Shown: positions 6,592-13,838, numbered from the stretch's first letter. The stretch: 16,571 nucleotides of DNA from DATGQT01 sp033720695 (GCA_033720695.1 JAWWCA010000062.1:1-16571); one strand, 5' to 3'. Numbers and translations are program-made. Notes: a model not told the origin generated them from the letters alone.

Positions 6592-7491
6592 ATGCCCGGG
6601 CTCCGCACCGTCCTGCCTGCCATCCTCTCGCTCGGCCTCGCCGTCGGGTGCGCCGATCCGGCGCTCGAGGCTGGGGCCTGGACCGACGAAACCGTCCGGG
6701 AGGCGGTCGACGCCGCGCAGGCCCGCCTCGATGCCAGCGCGGGCGGGCGCCTCGTCCTCCGCGCCATCGACGCCCACGGCGGCCTGGAGGCGTGGTACCG
6801 GGCGCCGACGAGCGCCTTCACCTGGGGCTACGCCAACCAGGAGGTCGGCCTCGCGTTCGCCTCGTCCCTCGTGGCCGACAACCGGACGCGGCAGGTCTAC
6901 CACGACCTCCACACGCTCGGGCCCTACGCCGAGCCCCGCCCCGTGGAGGGCCGCTTCGCCTGGGACGGGACCGACGCCTGGATCGCTCCCGCCTCGGCCC
7001 ACATCCCGCCCTTCAACCCGCGCTTCTGGGCCACGACGGGGTACTACTTCGAGCTGATCCCGTTCGTCTTCGCCGACCCCGGCCTCCGCTACGAGCGCCT
7101 CCCCGCCGACACCCTCGACGGCCGCCTGCACGAGCGGGTCCGCGTCACCTTCGAGCCGGGCACGGGCGACTCGCCCCTGGACGCCTACACGGTCTACCTC
7201 GACCCCGAGACGAGCCGGGTCGCGGCCGTCCGCTACATCGTGACGTATGGGCGCATCGAGGGGCTCACCGAGGTCCCCGACGAGACGCTCCTCCGCTACG
7301 AGGGCTACGTGACCGTGGACGGGCTCACGGTGCCCACGCGCCTCCGAGGCTACCCCGTCGTGGAGGGCCGGGCCGGGCCGCAGGTGAGCGAGGCGTGGGC
7401 CGACAGCCTCTCCTTCCGACGGCCGTTCGACCCGTCGCGGCTGGAGGCGCCCGCGGGGGCTCGGGTCGCCCTGTCCCCGTTGGGCGACTAG
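6592..7491 (+). CDS. lipoprotein, probable outer-membrane-lipoprotein-sorting-like fold
   Basis: 299 residues from ATG 6592; a TTG at 6574 in frame is possible but would add six residues before the signal. MPGLRTVLPAILSLGLAVGC is a lipoprotein signal with lipobox LAVGC (C20), so the protein should be lipid-anchored. After a short helix, ...LRAIDAHGGLEAWYRAPTSA resembles the 'A..AHGG...W' opening of LolA-like/outer membrane lipoprotein-sorting proteins common in Bacteroidota. Alternating strands follow, including VEGRFAWDGTDAWIAPA, FWATTGYYFELIPFVFADPG and AYTVYLDPETSRVAAVRYIV, consistent with a half-barrel lipid-binding fold. I assign the fold, not a function. It ends the plus-strand unit; the hairpin at 7531-7565 just downstream could also stop transcription coming from this side. 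Confidence 0.8.
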   Translation: MPGLRTVLPAILSLGLAVGCADPALEAGAWTDETVREAVDAAQARLDASAGGRLVLRAIDAHGGLEAWYRAPTSAFTWGYANQEVGLAFASSLVADNRTRQVYHDLHTLGPYAEPRPVEGRFAWDGTDAWIAPASAHIPPFNPRFWATTGYYFELIPFVFADPGLRYERLPADTLDGRLHERVRVTFEPGTGDSPLDAYTVYLDPETSRVAAVRYIVTYGRIEGLTEVPDETLLRYEGYVTVDGLTVPTRLRGYPVVEGRAGPQVSEAWADSLSFRRPFDPSRLEAPAGARVALSPLGD

Positions 7492-7522
7492 CCGCCCACG
7501 TCGGCACAGCGCCTCGGTGGGG

Positions 7523-7565
7523 AAAACGCACGAACGCCGGCCCAGGAGCGCTGAGCCGGCGTTCG
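7523..7565 (-). terminator. intrinsic terminator of the initiator tRNA gene
   Basis: A perfect 11-bp inverted repeat, CGAACGCCGGC (7531-7541) and GCCGGCGTTCG (7555-7565), begins two bases beyond the tRNA CCA end. On the minus strand the stem is followed after five bases by TTTT (7526-7523). This is a good GC stem with a short U-run, the best terminator in the window. Read on plus it lacks a U-run but could still impede transcripts from the lipoprotein gene. Confidence 0.75.
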
Positions 7566-7567
7566 GT

Positions 7568-7642
7568 TGGTAGCGGGGGCGGGATTCGAACCCGCGATCT
7601 TCGGGTTATGAGCCCGACGAGATACCACTTCTCCACCCCGCA
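7568..7642 (-). tRNA. initiator tRNA-fMet (anticodon CAT), CCA encoded
   Basis: The minus strand folds into a complete 75-base cloverleaf. Acceptor positions 2-7 (GCGGGG) pair with CCCCGC; the D stem GAGA pairs with TCTC; the anticodon arm is TCGGG-CTCATAA-CCCGA with CAT; the T arm is GCGGG-TTCGAAT-CCCGC; then discriminator A and CCA. All three bacterial initiator marks are present: no Watson-Crick pair at 1:72 (here U1 opposite U72), A11:U24 in the D stem, and three G-C pairs (29-31 with 39-41) next to the anticodon loop. This excludes elongator tRNA-Met and lysidine-type tRNA-Ile. It stands alone, convergent with the lipoprotein gene, and has its own terminator. E. coli uses C1-A72; the U-U mismatch is noted as a finding. 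Confidence 0.96.
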
Positions 7643-7652
7643 ATCGGGACGC

Positions 7653-7660
7653 CCAATATA
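7653..7660 (-). promoter_or_regulatory. candidate -7 box TATATTGG of the tRNA gene
   Basis: The minus strand reads TATATTGG, seven of eight to TAnnTTTG, ten bases upstream of the tRNA 5' end. It is a local AT island in GC-rich DNA, as expected for a promoter core. A TTG at 7697-7695 is too far away for a normal -33 element. Confidence 0.4.
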
Positions 7661-7731
7661 CGAGGCGGGGGAGGGGCGCGCCACCTGCCCGGGCCAAGGG
7701 CGTGTGAAATGGCACGGCGGTCCCCCCCGTC

Positions 7732-7767
7732 TTGACGCCGAGGCAACCGGGCCGCGCGCTATCTTGC
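7732..7767 (+). promoter_or_regulatory. candidate promoter for the DUF1015-ser gene cluster
   Basis: TTGAC at 7732-7736 and TATCTTGC at 7760-7767 resemble the TTG / TAnnTTTG pair of Bacteroidota promoters, although the 25-base gap between TTG and TA is longer than the usual 19-21. The start codon follows 33 bases later after a C/T-rich leader. No Shine-Dalgarno is present. Confidence 0.35.
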
Positions 7768-7800
7768 CGTCCCCTCTCTGTCCCTCGACCCAACCCGTCC

Positions 7801-9003
7801 ATGGCCACGGTCCGCCCCTTCCGGGCCCTCCGTCCCCACCCCACCTTCGCCGAGCAGGTCGCCTCCGTCCCCTACGACGTCATCTCCAGCGCGGAGGCCC
7901 GCGAGCTCGCCCACGGCAAGCCCTACTCGTTCCTCCACGTCATCCGGCCCGAGATCGCCCTCCCGCCGGGCACCGACGAGCACGACGACGCCGTCTACGA
8001 GGCGGGCGCCGAGGCCCTCCGGCGCTTCGCCGAGAGCGAGGCGTTCGTGGAGGAGGACGCCCCCGCGCTCTACGTCTACCGCCTCGTCATGAACGGGCGC
8101 GAGCAGGCCGGCATCTTCGGCCTCGTCTCGGTGGCCGAGTACGACGCCGACGTCATCCTCAAGCACGAGAACACCCGGCCCGACAAGGAGGACGACCGCA
8201 CGCGCCACCTCCTCACGCAGCGGGCCCACGCCGAGCCCGTCATGCTCACCTACCGCGGCACCGACGAGATCGACGACGCCGTGGCCGAGGCCATGGAGGG
8301 CGAGCCGCTCTACGACTTCCAGGCCAGCGACTACGTCCGCCACACGATCTGGACGATGGGCGACGCCGAGGCCGTGGCCGCGGCGTTCGAGGAGGTCGAC
8401 GCCCTCTACGTGGCCGACGGCCACCACCGCAGCGCCGCCGCCAGCCGCACCGCCAAGGAGCTGCCGGACGTCGAGGGCGCCCAGCACTTCATGGCCGTGC
8501 TGTTCCCAATGGAGGAGATGGAGATCATGCCCTACAACCGCGTGATCCGGAAGCTGCCCGTCGGGAAGCAGCGGTTCCTGGAGCAGCTCCGCCACCGGTT
8601 CGATATCGAGGAGACGTTCTTCGCCGAGCCCGACGAGCCGGGGACGGTCGGGCTCTACCTCAGCGAGGACCTCGGCTGGCTCCGCCTCCGCCTCCCCGAG
8701 ACCGAGCGCGACGGCGTCGCGGCCACGCTCGACGTGGCCCGCCTCAGCGAGTTCATCCTCGAGCCCATGCTCAACATCACCGACCCCCGGACGGACCAGA
8801 ACATCGCCTTCGTCGGCGGCATCCGGGGGACGGGCGAGCTCGAGCGCCTCGTCAACACCGGCGAGGCCGACCTCGCGATCGCGATGTACCCGACGAGCCC
8901 GGACGAGCTCCTCGACGTCTCCGACGCGGGCGAGCTGATGCCGCCGAAGTCGACCTGGTTCGAGCCCAAGCTCCGCAGCGGGCTGCTCGTCCACCGCTTC
9001 TAG
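7801..9003 (+). CDS. DUF1015 (COG4198) family protein, possible serine/phosphoserine enzyme
   Basis: 400 residues from ATG 7801 (MATVRPFRALRP). Family landmarks are intact: RPFRALRP near the start, VPYDVISSAEARELA (23-37), PYSFLHVIRPEI (41-52), LKHENTRPDKEDDR (120-133) and YVADGHHRSAAASR (203-216), then FMAVLFPMEEMEIMPYNRVI. The function of DUF1015 is not established. COG4198 proteins are sometimes labelled ParB/Spo0J-like, and the DGHHR motif resembles the ParB-fold free-serine kinases SerK and SbnI. Together with serA 68 bases downstream and serC further on, this suggests action on serine or O-phosphoserine, which is inference from context and motif only. Length is normal for the family. 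It is probably the first gene of the cluster. Confidence 0.92.
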   Translation: MATVRPFRALRPHPTFAEQVASVPYDVISSAEARELAHGKPYSFLHVIRPEIALPPGTDEHDDAVYEAGAEALRRFAESEAFVEEDAPALYVYRLVMNGREQAGIFGLVSVAEYDADVILKHENTRPDKEDDRTRHLLTQRAHAEPVMLTYRGTDEIDDAVAEAMEGEPLYDFQASDYVRHTIWTMGDAEAVAAAFEEVDALYVADGHHRSAAASRTAKELPDVEGAQHFMAVLFPMEEMEIMPYNRVIRKLPVGKQRFLEQLRHRFDIEETFFAEPDEPGTVGLYLSEDLGWLRLRLPETERDGVAATLDVARLSEFILEPMLNITDPRTDQNIAFVGGIRGTGELERLVNTGEADLAIAMYPTSPDELLDVSDAGELMPPKSTWFEPKLRSGLLVHRF

Positions 9004-9071
9004 CAGGGCCGGTGGGGCGGCCGACGGCTGATGGACGGCGCCCCCATCCCCCTCCGCAAGACCCCATCCCC

Positions 9072-10274
9072 ATGACCGTTCTCATCGCCGACGCCTTCTC
9101 CGAGGCGGGGCTGCAGCGCCTCCGCGACGCCGGCCACCACGTCGTCTACGAGCCGGCGTTGAAGGAGGGCGCCTTCACCGAGGCCCTCGCCCGGCACGCC
9201 CCCGCCGTCCTCGTCGTCCGCTCCACGAAGGTGACGGCCGCCGACCTCGACGCCTCGCCCGCGCTCGAGCTCATCGTCCGCGCCGGCGCCGGCTACGACA
9301 CGATCGACGTGGAGGGCGCCTCGCGGCGCGGCATCTTCGTGGCCAACTGCCCGGGCAAGAACGCCGCGGCCGTGGCCGAGCTCGCCTTCGGGCTCCTCCT
9401 CGCCCTCGACCGCCGGCTCCCCGAGAACGTGCAGCAGGCGCGGGAGGGGCGGTGGAACAAGGCGGGCTTCTCGGCGGCGCAGGGCGTCAAGGGCCGCACG
9501 CTCGGGCTCGTCGGCCTGGGCAACATCGGGCAGGAGATGGCGACGCGGGCGAAGGCCTTCGGGATGGAGGTGGTGGCGTGGAGCCGCTCCCTCACCGACG
9601 AGGCGGCCCGCGCCCTCGGCGTCGCCCGCGCCGAGACGCCCGAGGACGTGGCCCGGCAGGCCGACGTCGTCAGCCTCCACGTGGCCTCCACGCCGGAGAC
9701 CAAGCACTTCGTGGACGCGGCCTTCGTCGCGGCGATGAAGCCGGGCGCCGCCCTCATCAACACCGCGCGGGCCTCGGTCGTGGACGAGGCGGCCGTCGCG
9801 CGCGCCCTCGATGAGAAGGGCCTCCGCTACGCGACGGACGTGCCCGCCGGGGAGCCCGCCGCCAAGGAAGGGGAGTGGGAGCACCCGCTGGCCGGCCACC
9901 CCGGCGTCTACGTCTCCCACCACATCGGCGCCTCGACCGAGCAGGCGACCGAAGCCATCGGCGACGAGGCCGTCCGCGTCGTCCTCACCTACGCCGAGAG
10001 CGGGCGCGTGCCCAACTGCGTCAACCTCGCCGAGCAGACGCCCGCCACCCACCTCCTCACCGTCCGCCACCGCGACAAGGTGGGCGTCCTCGCGGGCGTG
10101 CTCGACGTGATGCGCGAGGCGGGGTGGAACATCCAGGAGATGGAGAACCTCGTCTTCGCTGGGGCCGAGGCCGCCTGCGCCCGCATCCGCTTTGACGGCC
10201 GCCCCGACCCTGGGCCGCTCGACCGCATCAACGGGCAGCCCGACGTCCTCAACGCCACGATCATCGAGCTCTAG
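9072..10274 (+). CDS. serA: D-3-phosphoglycerate dehydrogenase with C-terminal ACT domain
   Basis: 400 residues from ATG 9072 (MTVLIADAFSEAGLQRLRDA). The enzyme oxidises 3-phosphoglycerate to 3-phosphohydroxypyruvate with NAD+, the first step of serine synthesis in the cytoplasm. The N- and C-parts of the substrate domain flank a Rossmann domain with GLVGLGNIGQEM (145-156). Catalytic positions: R233 in NTARASVVDE, E261 in DVPAGEP and H284 in SHHIGAST. Residues 70-80 (RAGAGYDTIDV) are the conserved substrate-side motif. Residues 327-400 form a single ACT domain (THLLTVRHRDKVGVLAGVLD, GWNIQEMENLVF), which in relatives binds serine for feedback inhibition. There is no long intervening domain as in mycobacterial SerA, so it is the short ACT type. 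It lies between DUF1015 and an exported NTF2-like gene five bases downstream. The leader is C-rich with no Shine-Dalgarno. Confidence 0.95.
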   Translation: MTVLIADAFSEAGLQRLRDAGHHVVYEPALKEGAFTEALARHAPAVLVVRSTKVTAADLDASPALELIVRAGAGYDTIDVEGASRRGIFVANCPGKNAAAVAELAFGLLLALDRRLPENVQQAREGRWNKAGFSAAQGVKGRTLGLVGLGNIGQEMATRAKAFGMEVVAWSRSLTDEAARALGVARAETPEDVARQADVVSLHVASTPETKHFVDAAFVAAMKPGAALINTARASVVDEAAVARALDEKGLRYATDVPAGEPAAKEGEWEHPLAGHPGVYVSHHIGASTEQATEAIGDEAVRVVLTYAESGRVPNCVNLAEQTPATHLLTVRHRDKVGVLAGVLDVMREAGWNIQEMENLVFAGAEAACARIRFDGRPDPGPLDRINGQPDVLNATIIEL

Positions 10275-10279
10275 CTGCC

Positions 10280-10756
10280 ATGCGCCGCCTCCTCGCCGCC
10301 TCGCTCCTCGTCCTCGCGTCGCCTGCCGTCGCCCAGCCCACCGACGCGCCCGCCGCGCTCGTGGAGTCCGACGAGGCCGCCGTCCTCGCGGTCGTCACCG
10401 AGCTGTGGGACGCCATGCGGGCCGGGGATTCCACGCGCGTCCGCGCCGTGCTGCACCCCGACGCCCGCGGCTACTCCGCCTCCATCCGCGACGGCCAGGT
10501 CGTGCTCCAGCAGGAGGACTCCATGGACAGCTTCGTCACCGCCATCGGCACGCCGCACGACGTGATCTACGACGAGCGCGTCTTCAACGAGGAGGTCCGC
10601 GTGGACGGCCCCCTCGCCACCTACTACGCCGACTACGAGTTCTGGCTCGGCGACCGGCTCAGCCACTGCGGCGTGGACGCCTTCCAGCTCGTCCGGACCG
10701 ACGAGGCCGGGTGGCAGATCTTCGTCCTCTCGGACACCCGCCGGTCCTGCGAGTGA
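10280..10756 (+). CDS. exported NTF2/SnoaL-like small protein of unknown function
   Basis: 158 residues from ATG 10280, five bases after the serA stop, so surely in the same transcript. MRRLLAASLLVLASPAVA is a signal peptide (cleavage before QPTD). The mature part opens with a helix AAVLAVVTELWDAMRAGDST and VRAVLHPDARGY, typical of the cone-shaped NTF2/SnoaL/DUF4440 fold, then strands VVLQQEDSMDSFVTAI, VRVDGPLATYYADYEFWLGD, VDAFQLVRTDEAGWQIFVLS. Two cysteines, C130 and C157, could form a disulfide in the periplasm. NTF2-like proteins include enzymes and ligand binders, so no function can be assigned. Its position between two cytoplasmic serine-synthesis enzymes is unexpected for an exported protein. 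Confidence 0.85.
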   Translation: MRRLLAASLLVLASPAVAQPTDAPAALVESDEAAVLAVVTELWDAMRAGDSTRVRAVLHPDARGYSASIRDGQVVLQQEDSMDSFVTAIGTPHDVIYDERVFNEEVRVDGPLATYYADYEFWLGDRLSHCGVDAFQLVRTDEAGWQIFVLSDTRRSCE

Positions 10757-10767
10757 GGGCGCCCCAG

Positions 10768-10797
10768 GAGGGCCGCCCCGGAACCTCCCGGGCCCTC
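10768..10797 (+). other. hairpin between the NTF2-like gene and serC
   Basis: GAGGGCC (10768-10774) pairs with GGCCCTC (10791-10797) around a 16-base loop, 11 bases after the stop at 10756. No U-run follows. It could reduce read-through, protect the upstream mRNA or be incidental at this GC content. Confidence 0.3.
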
Positions 10798-10845
10798 TCG
10801 CCTCATAGCGCTTCCGCGCCTCTTCCCCTCCCATCTCTTCCCGCC

Positions 10846-11976
10846 ATGCCCGCGCCCGCTGCCGCCCCGACCGCGCCCGAGACCACCGGCCGCCGCCTCC
10901 ACAACTTCTCCGCCGGCCCCAGCGCCCTCCCCGACGAGGTGATCGAGGAGGTGAAGGCCGAGCTCCCGGTCTACCGCGACGCGGGCGCCTCCATTATGGA
11001 GATCAGCCACCGCTCGGCCGCCTACGACGCCGTCCACCAGGCGGCCGGCGAGCGGATGAAGCGGCTCCTCGGGCTCGGCGACGACTGGCACGTGCTCTTC
11101 CTCCAGGGCGGCGCCAGCCTCCAGTTCCACCAGGTCCCGCTCAACTTCCTCCCGGCGGGCGGCTCGGCCGACTACCTCGTCACGGGCTCGTGGAGCAAGA
11201 AGGCGCTGAAAGAGGCCAAGATCGTCGGGGGGATGCGCGACGCCCGCGCGAACGCGGCGGCCTCCTCCGAGGCCGCCCAGTTCACCTACATCCCCGAGCC
11301 GAGCGCCTGGGACCTGGACCCCGACGCGGCCTACCTCCACTTCACGAGCAACAACACGATCTACGGGACGCAATTCCAGGAGGAGCCCGACGTGGACGTC
11401 CCGCTCGTCTGCGACGCCTCGTCCGATTTCCTCAGCCGCCCCATCACGACGGCGCGCTACGGGCTCATCTACGCCGGCGCGCAGAAGAACATCGGCCCGG
11501 CCGGGACCACGGCCGTCCTCGTCCGCGAGGACTTCCTCCAGCGCCGCCCCGACGGGCTCCCGACGCTGCTCGACTACCGCACCCACGCCGAGAAGCTCTT
11601 CCACACCCCGGCCGCCTTCGCCGTCTACATCGTCGAGAAGGTGCTGCGGTGGATCGAGGAGCACGGCGGGCTGGCGGCGATGGCCGCGCGCAACGACGCC
11701 AAGGCGAAGGCGCTCTACGACGCCATCGACGCGGCCGACTTCTACTGCGGCACCGCCCGGCCCGACTCCCGCTCGAGGATGAACGTGACGTTCCGGCTCC
11801 CGAGCGAGGACCTGGAGGCGCGGTTCATCCAGGAGGCGAAGGGGGAGGGGCTGATGGCCCTGAAGGGCTACCGCACCGTCGGCGGCATCCGGGCGTCGAT
11901 CTACAACGCCGTCACGCCCGAGTCGGTAGACGCCCTCGTGGACTTCATGCGGCGGTTCGAGGCGGCCAACGGCTGA
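10846..11976 (+). CDS. serC: phosphoserine aminotransferase
   Basis: 376 residues from ATG 10846, near the 360-residue family norm, with a short Pro/Ala-rich N-terminal extension before RLHNFSAGPSALPDEVIEEV. PLP-dependent class V aminotransferase that converts 3-phosphohydroxypyruvate and glutamate to O-phosphoserine and 2-oxoglutarate; the same family also acts in the DXP-type pyridoxal phosphate pathway. Visible motifs: IMEISHRSAAYDAV (50-63), LFLQGGASLQF (84-94), VTGSWSKKALKEA (112-124), HFTSNNTIYGTQF (165-177), VCDASSDFLSRPI (188-200, D190 facing the PLP ring nitrogen) and IYAGAQKNIGPAGTT, with the Schiff-base lysine K214. MNVTFRLPSEDLEARF and KGYRTVGGIRASIYNAV finish the small domain. 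It is separated from the NTF2-like gene by 89 bases with a hairpin, so it may have extra regulation, but it is on the same strand as serA. Leader is C/T-rich, no Shine-Dalgarno. Confidence 0.96.
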   Translation: MPAPAAAPTAPETTGRRLHNFSAGPSALPDEVIEEVKAELPVYRDAGASIMEISHRSAAYDAVHQAAGERMKRLLGLGDDWHVLFLQGGASLQFHQVPLNFLPAGGSADYLVTGSWSKKALKEAKIVGGMRDARANAAASSEAAQFTYIPEPSAWDLDPDAAYLHFTSNNTIYGTQFQEEPDVDVPLVCDASSDFLSRPITTARYGLIYAGAQKNIGPAGTTAVLVREDFLQRRPDGLPTLLDYRTHAEKLFHTPAAFAVYIVEKVLRWIEEHGGLAAMAARNDAKAKALYDAIDAADFYCGTARPDSRSRMNVTFRLPSEDLEARFIQEAKGEGLMALKGYRTVGGIRASIYNAVTPESVDALVDFMRRFEAANG

Positions 11977-12049
11977 GGCCCAGGGCGACGGCTCGGGGCC
12001 TCGCCCGCGTCGTGTGCAGGGCGTGCCCACGGGCGCGCGGAGCTTGCAC
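11975..12049 (+). terminator. structured spacer after serC, possible terminator
   Basis: GAGGCCC (11975-11981, overlapping the serC stop) pairs with GGGCCTC (11996-12002). Further on, GCGTGCC (12021-12027) pairs with GGCGCGC (12032-12038, one G-U), enclosed by GTGCA (12014-12018) and TGCAC (12045-12049). No U-run follows, so this is not a canonical intrinsic terminator, but stacked GC hairpins after a stop codon and 230 bases before the next gene suggest a transcript end. Confidence 0.35.
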
Positions 12050-12151
12050 GGCGGGGGCGGCTCGGGGCGTAGGGACTCGTCTTCCCGCGTGCCGAGCGGG
12101 GCGTTGCCGGCCTGTCGTCGCGCGGCACGGTGCTTGGAATGCGGCGGAGCG

Positions 12152-12182
12152 TTGCGGGCAATGGCCTCTGTGTCGTAGATAG
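12152..12182 (+). promoter_or_regulatory. candidate promoter of the transhydrogenase operon
   Basis: TTG at 12152-12154 and TAGATAG at 12176-12182 are 21 bases apart, the spacing of Bacteroidota -33/-7 elements, although the -7 box matches TAnnTTTG only loosely. The ATG follows 25 bases after, behind a C-rich leader without Shine-Dalgarno. Confidence 0.35.
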
Positions 12183-12207
12183 CCCCCCGTTCACAGCCGC
12201 CTCCCCT

Positions 12208-13365
12208 ATGCCGTTCGCTGTCGGAGTCCCTCGTGAAACCGCCCCCGGAGAAACGCGCGTCGCGCTGACCCCCGACGTGGCCCAGCGGCTCGTCCGGAAG
12301 GGGTGCGCCGTGCGCGTCGAGGCCGGCGCGGGCGAGGCCGCCTCGTTCCCCGACGCCGACTACGAGGCCGCGGGCTGCGCCGTCGGCGCGCGCGGGGAAG
12401 CGCTCGCGGCCGACCTCGTGGCGACGGTCCAAGGCCTGGACGCCGACGCCCTGGGGAGCCTCACGCCCGGCGCCCTCGTCGTCGGCTTCCTCCGCCCCCT
12501 CGACGACCCGGCCGGCATCGAGCGGCTCGTCCAGAGCGGCACGACGGCCGTGGCGATGGAGCTCGTGCCCCGGATCACGCGGGCGCAGAAGATGGATGCC
12601 CTCTCGGCCATGAGCACCGTGGCCGGCTACAAGGCCGTGCTCCTCGCCGCCGACGCCCTCCCGCGCTTCTTCCCCCTCCTGACGACGGCCGCGGGGACGG
12701 TCAAGCCGGCGCGCGTGCTCGTCCTCGGGGCGGGCGTGGCCGGCCTCCAGGCCCTCGCCACGGCCCGCCGCCTCGGCGCCGTCACGGCCGCCTACGACAT
12801 TCGCGCGGCGGCCCGCGAGCAGGTGGAGAGCGTCGGCGCCGCGTTCGTGGAGCTGACGCTCGAAACGGGCGACGCCGAGGACCAGCGCGGCTACGCGAAG
12901 GCGCTCGCCGAGGACCAGCAGGCCCGGCAGATCGCCCTCCTCGGCGAGCACGTCGCCGAGCACGACGTCGTCATCACGACGGCGCTCATCCCGGGCCGGC
13001 CGGCGCCCCGGCTCATCGAGCGGGAGGGGGTCGAGGGGATGAAGCCGGGCTCGGTGGTCATCGACCTCGCGGCGCCCAACGGCGGCAACTGCGCCGTCAC
13101 GCAGCCGGGCGAGCGCGTCCTCCACGACGGCGTCCAGGTGCTCGGCCCGCTGAACCTCCCGGCGCAGATGCCCTTCCACGCCAGCCAGATGTACGCCCGC
13201 ACCGTCACGGCCCTCGTCCTCGACTACCTCACCGACGACGGCTTCACCCTCGACCTCGACGACGACATCCTCAAGGAAGCCGTCGTCACGCACAACGGCG
13301 CCATCCACAACGAGCGGGTGCGGGCGAAGATGGAAGGGGAGGCGCAGGGCAGCGTCTCCGGCTGA
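12208..13365 (+). CDS. pntAA: proton-translocating NAD(P)+ transhydrogenase subunit alpha part 1 (domain I)
   Basis: 385 residues from ATG 12208 (MPFAVGVPRETAPGETRVAL). This soluble subunit binds NAD(H) and passes hydride to the NADP-binding domain of PntB. The alanine-dehydrogenase/transhydrogenase N-domain carries VPRET..GETRVALTPD and the NAD-loop RAQKMDALSAMSTVAGYKAV (125-144). The Rossmann domain has VLGAGVAGLQALATARRLGA (172-191), with D197 in AAYDIRA as ribose ligand, and VVIDLAAPNGGNCAVT (283-298). The protein stops before the membrane segments found in fused PntA (about 510 residues in E. coli), so it belongs to the three-subunit form. That, and the next gene being PntAB, distinguishes it from alanine dehydrogenase. 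The ATG was chosen because the family begins directly with this motif; upstream in-frame sequence is not conserved-looking. Confidence 0.96.
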   Translation: MPFAVGVPRETAPGETRVALTPDVAQRLVRKGCAVRVEAGAGEAASFPDADYEAAGCAVGARGEALAADLVATVQGLDADALGSLTPGALVVGFLRPLDDPAGIERLVQSGTTAVAMELVPRITRAQKMDALSAMSTVAGYKAVLLAADALPRFFPLLTTAAGTVKPARVLVLGAGVAGLQALATARRLGAVTAAYDIRAAAREQVESVGAAFVELTLETGDAEDQRGYAKALAEDQQARQIALLGEHVAEHDVVITTALIPGRPAPRLIEREGVEGMKPGSVVIDLAAPNGGNCAVTQPGERVLHDGVQVLGPLNLPAQMPFHASQMYARTVTALVLDYLTDDGFTLDLDDDILKEAVVTHNGAIHNERVRAKMEGEAQGSVSG

Positions 13366-13416
13366 CCCGGCTCCTCATCCCCTCCGCCGCCCCCACGCCC
13401 CTCCTCCCTCGCCCCC

Positions 13417-13731
13417 ATGGACATCTCCCTCATCGTCGTCTTCGTGCTGGCCTCGTTCGTCGGCTTCGAGATCATCTCGAAGGTGCCGGCCACGCTGCAC
13501 ACCCCCCTCATGTCCGGCTCCAACGCCATCAGCGGCATCACGATCGTCGGGTCCCTCGTCGTCGTCGGGGCGGTGGGGGCGCCCTGGGCGAAGTGGGTGG
13601 GCTTCGCCGCCCTCGTCTTCGCCACCATCAACGTGGTCGGGGGCTTCCTCGTCACCGACCGGATGCTGGAGATGTTCAAGCGCCCAGACCGCCCGGCGCC
13701 GACCCCCACGAACGGCGCGCCGGCCCCGTGA
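13417..13731 (+). CDS. pntAB: NAD(P)+ transhydrogenase subunit alpha part 2 (membrane)
   Basis: 104 residues from ATG 13417. Three membrane spans (about 3-21, 38-55 and 60-80) form part of domain II, the proton channel. Motifs match the family: VGFEIISKVPATLHTPLMSG (15-34), SNAISGITIVGSLV (35-48) and FAALVFATINVVGGFLVTDR (63-82), ending MLEMFK and a Pro-rich tail. It lies 51 bases after pntAA and 107 before pntB, the standard order for the split enzyme. The leader is an unbroken run of C and T with a few G and A, with no Shine-Dalgarno. The 23-residue tail after MLEMFKRP is Pro/Ala-rich and probably unstructured. Confidence 0.95.
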   Translation: MDISLIVVFVLASFVGFEIISKVPATLHTPLMSGSNAISGITIVGSLVVVGAVGAPWAKWVGFAALVFATINVVGGFLVTDRMLEMFKRPDRPAPTPTNGAPAP

Positions 13732-13838
13732 CCGACGCCGTCGCCGCGTCGCCTCCGGTCTCGGGCGGGTCGCCCTGACGGAGTCCTCGCGCGCCCCGGC
13801 CACCGCCCCGCCCCGCGTCACGAACCCCACCCCTCTCC

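Noticed and set aside
7568..7642. Reading the CAT tRNA as elongator tRNA-Met or lysidine-modified tRNA-Ile
   Set aside because: A11:U24, the three G-C pairs beside the anticodon loop and the unpaired 1:72 position are initiator-specific.
10633..13308. 891-codon open frame on the minus strand opposite the NTF2-like gene, serC and pntAA
   Set aside because: It runs through three well-supported plus-strand genes and has only biased, repetitive composition.
12208..13365. Alanine dehydrogenase as an alternative for the pntAA gene
   Set aside because: The two families share a fold, but the RAQKMDALS loop and the adjacent pntAB and pntB genes fix it as transhydrogenase.
13728..13778. Mini-ORF of 16 codons starting at a GTG overlapping the pntAB stop
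   Set aside because: GTGA overlap looks like coupling, but the peptide has no feature and pntAB and pntB are normally adjacent; treated as leader sequence.
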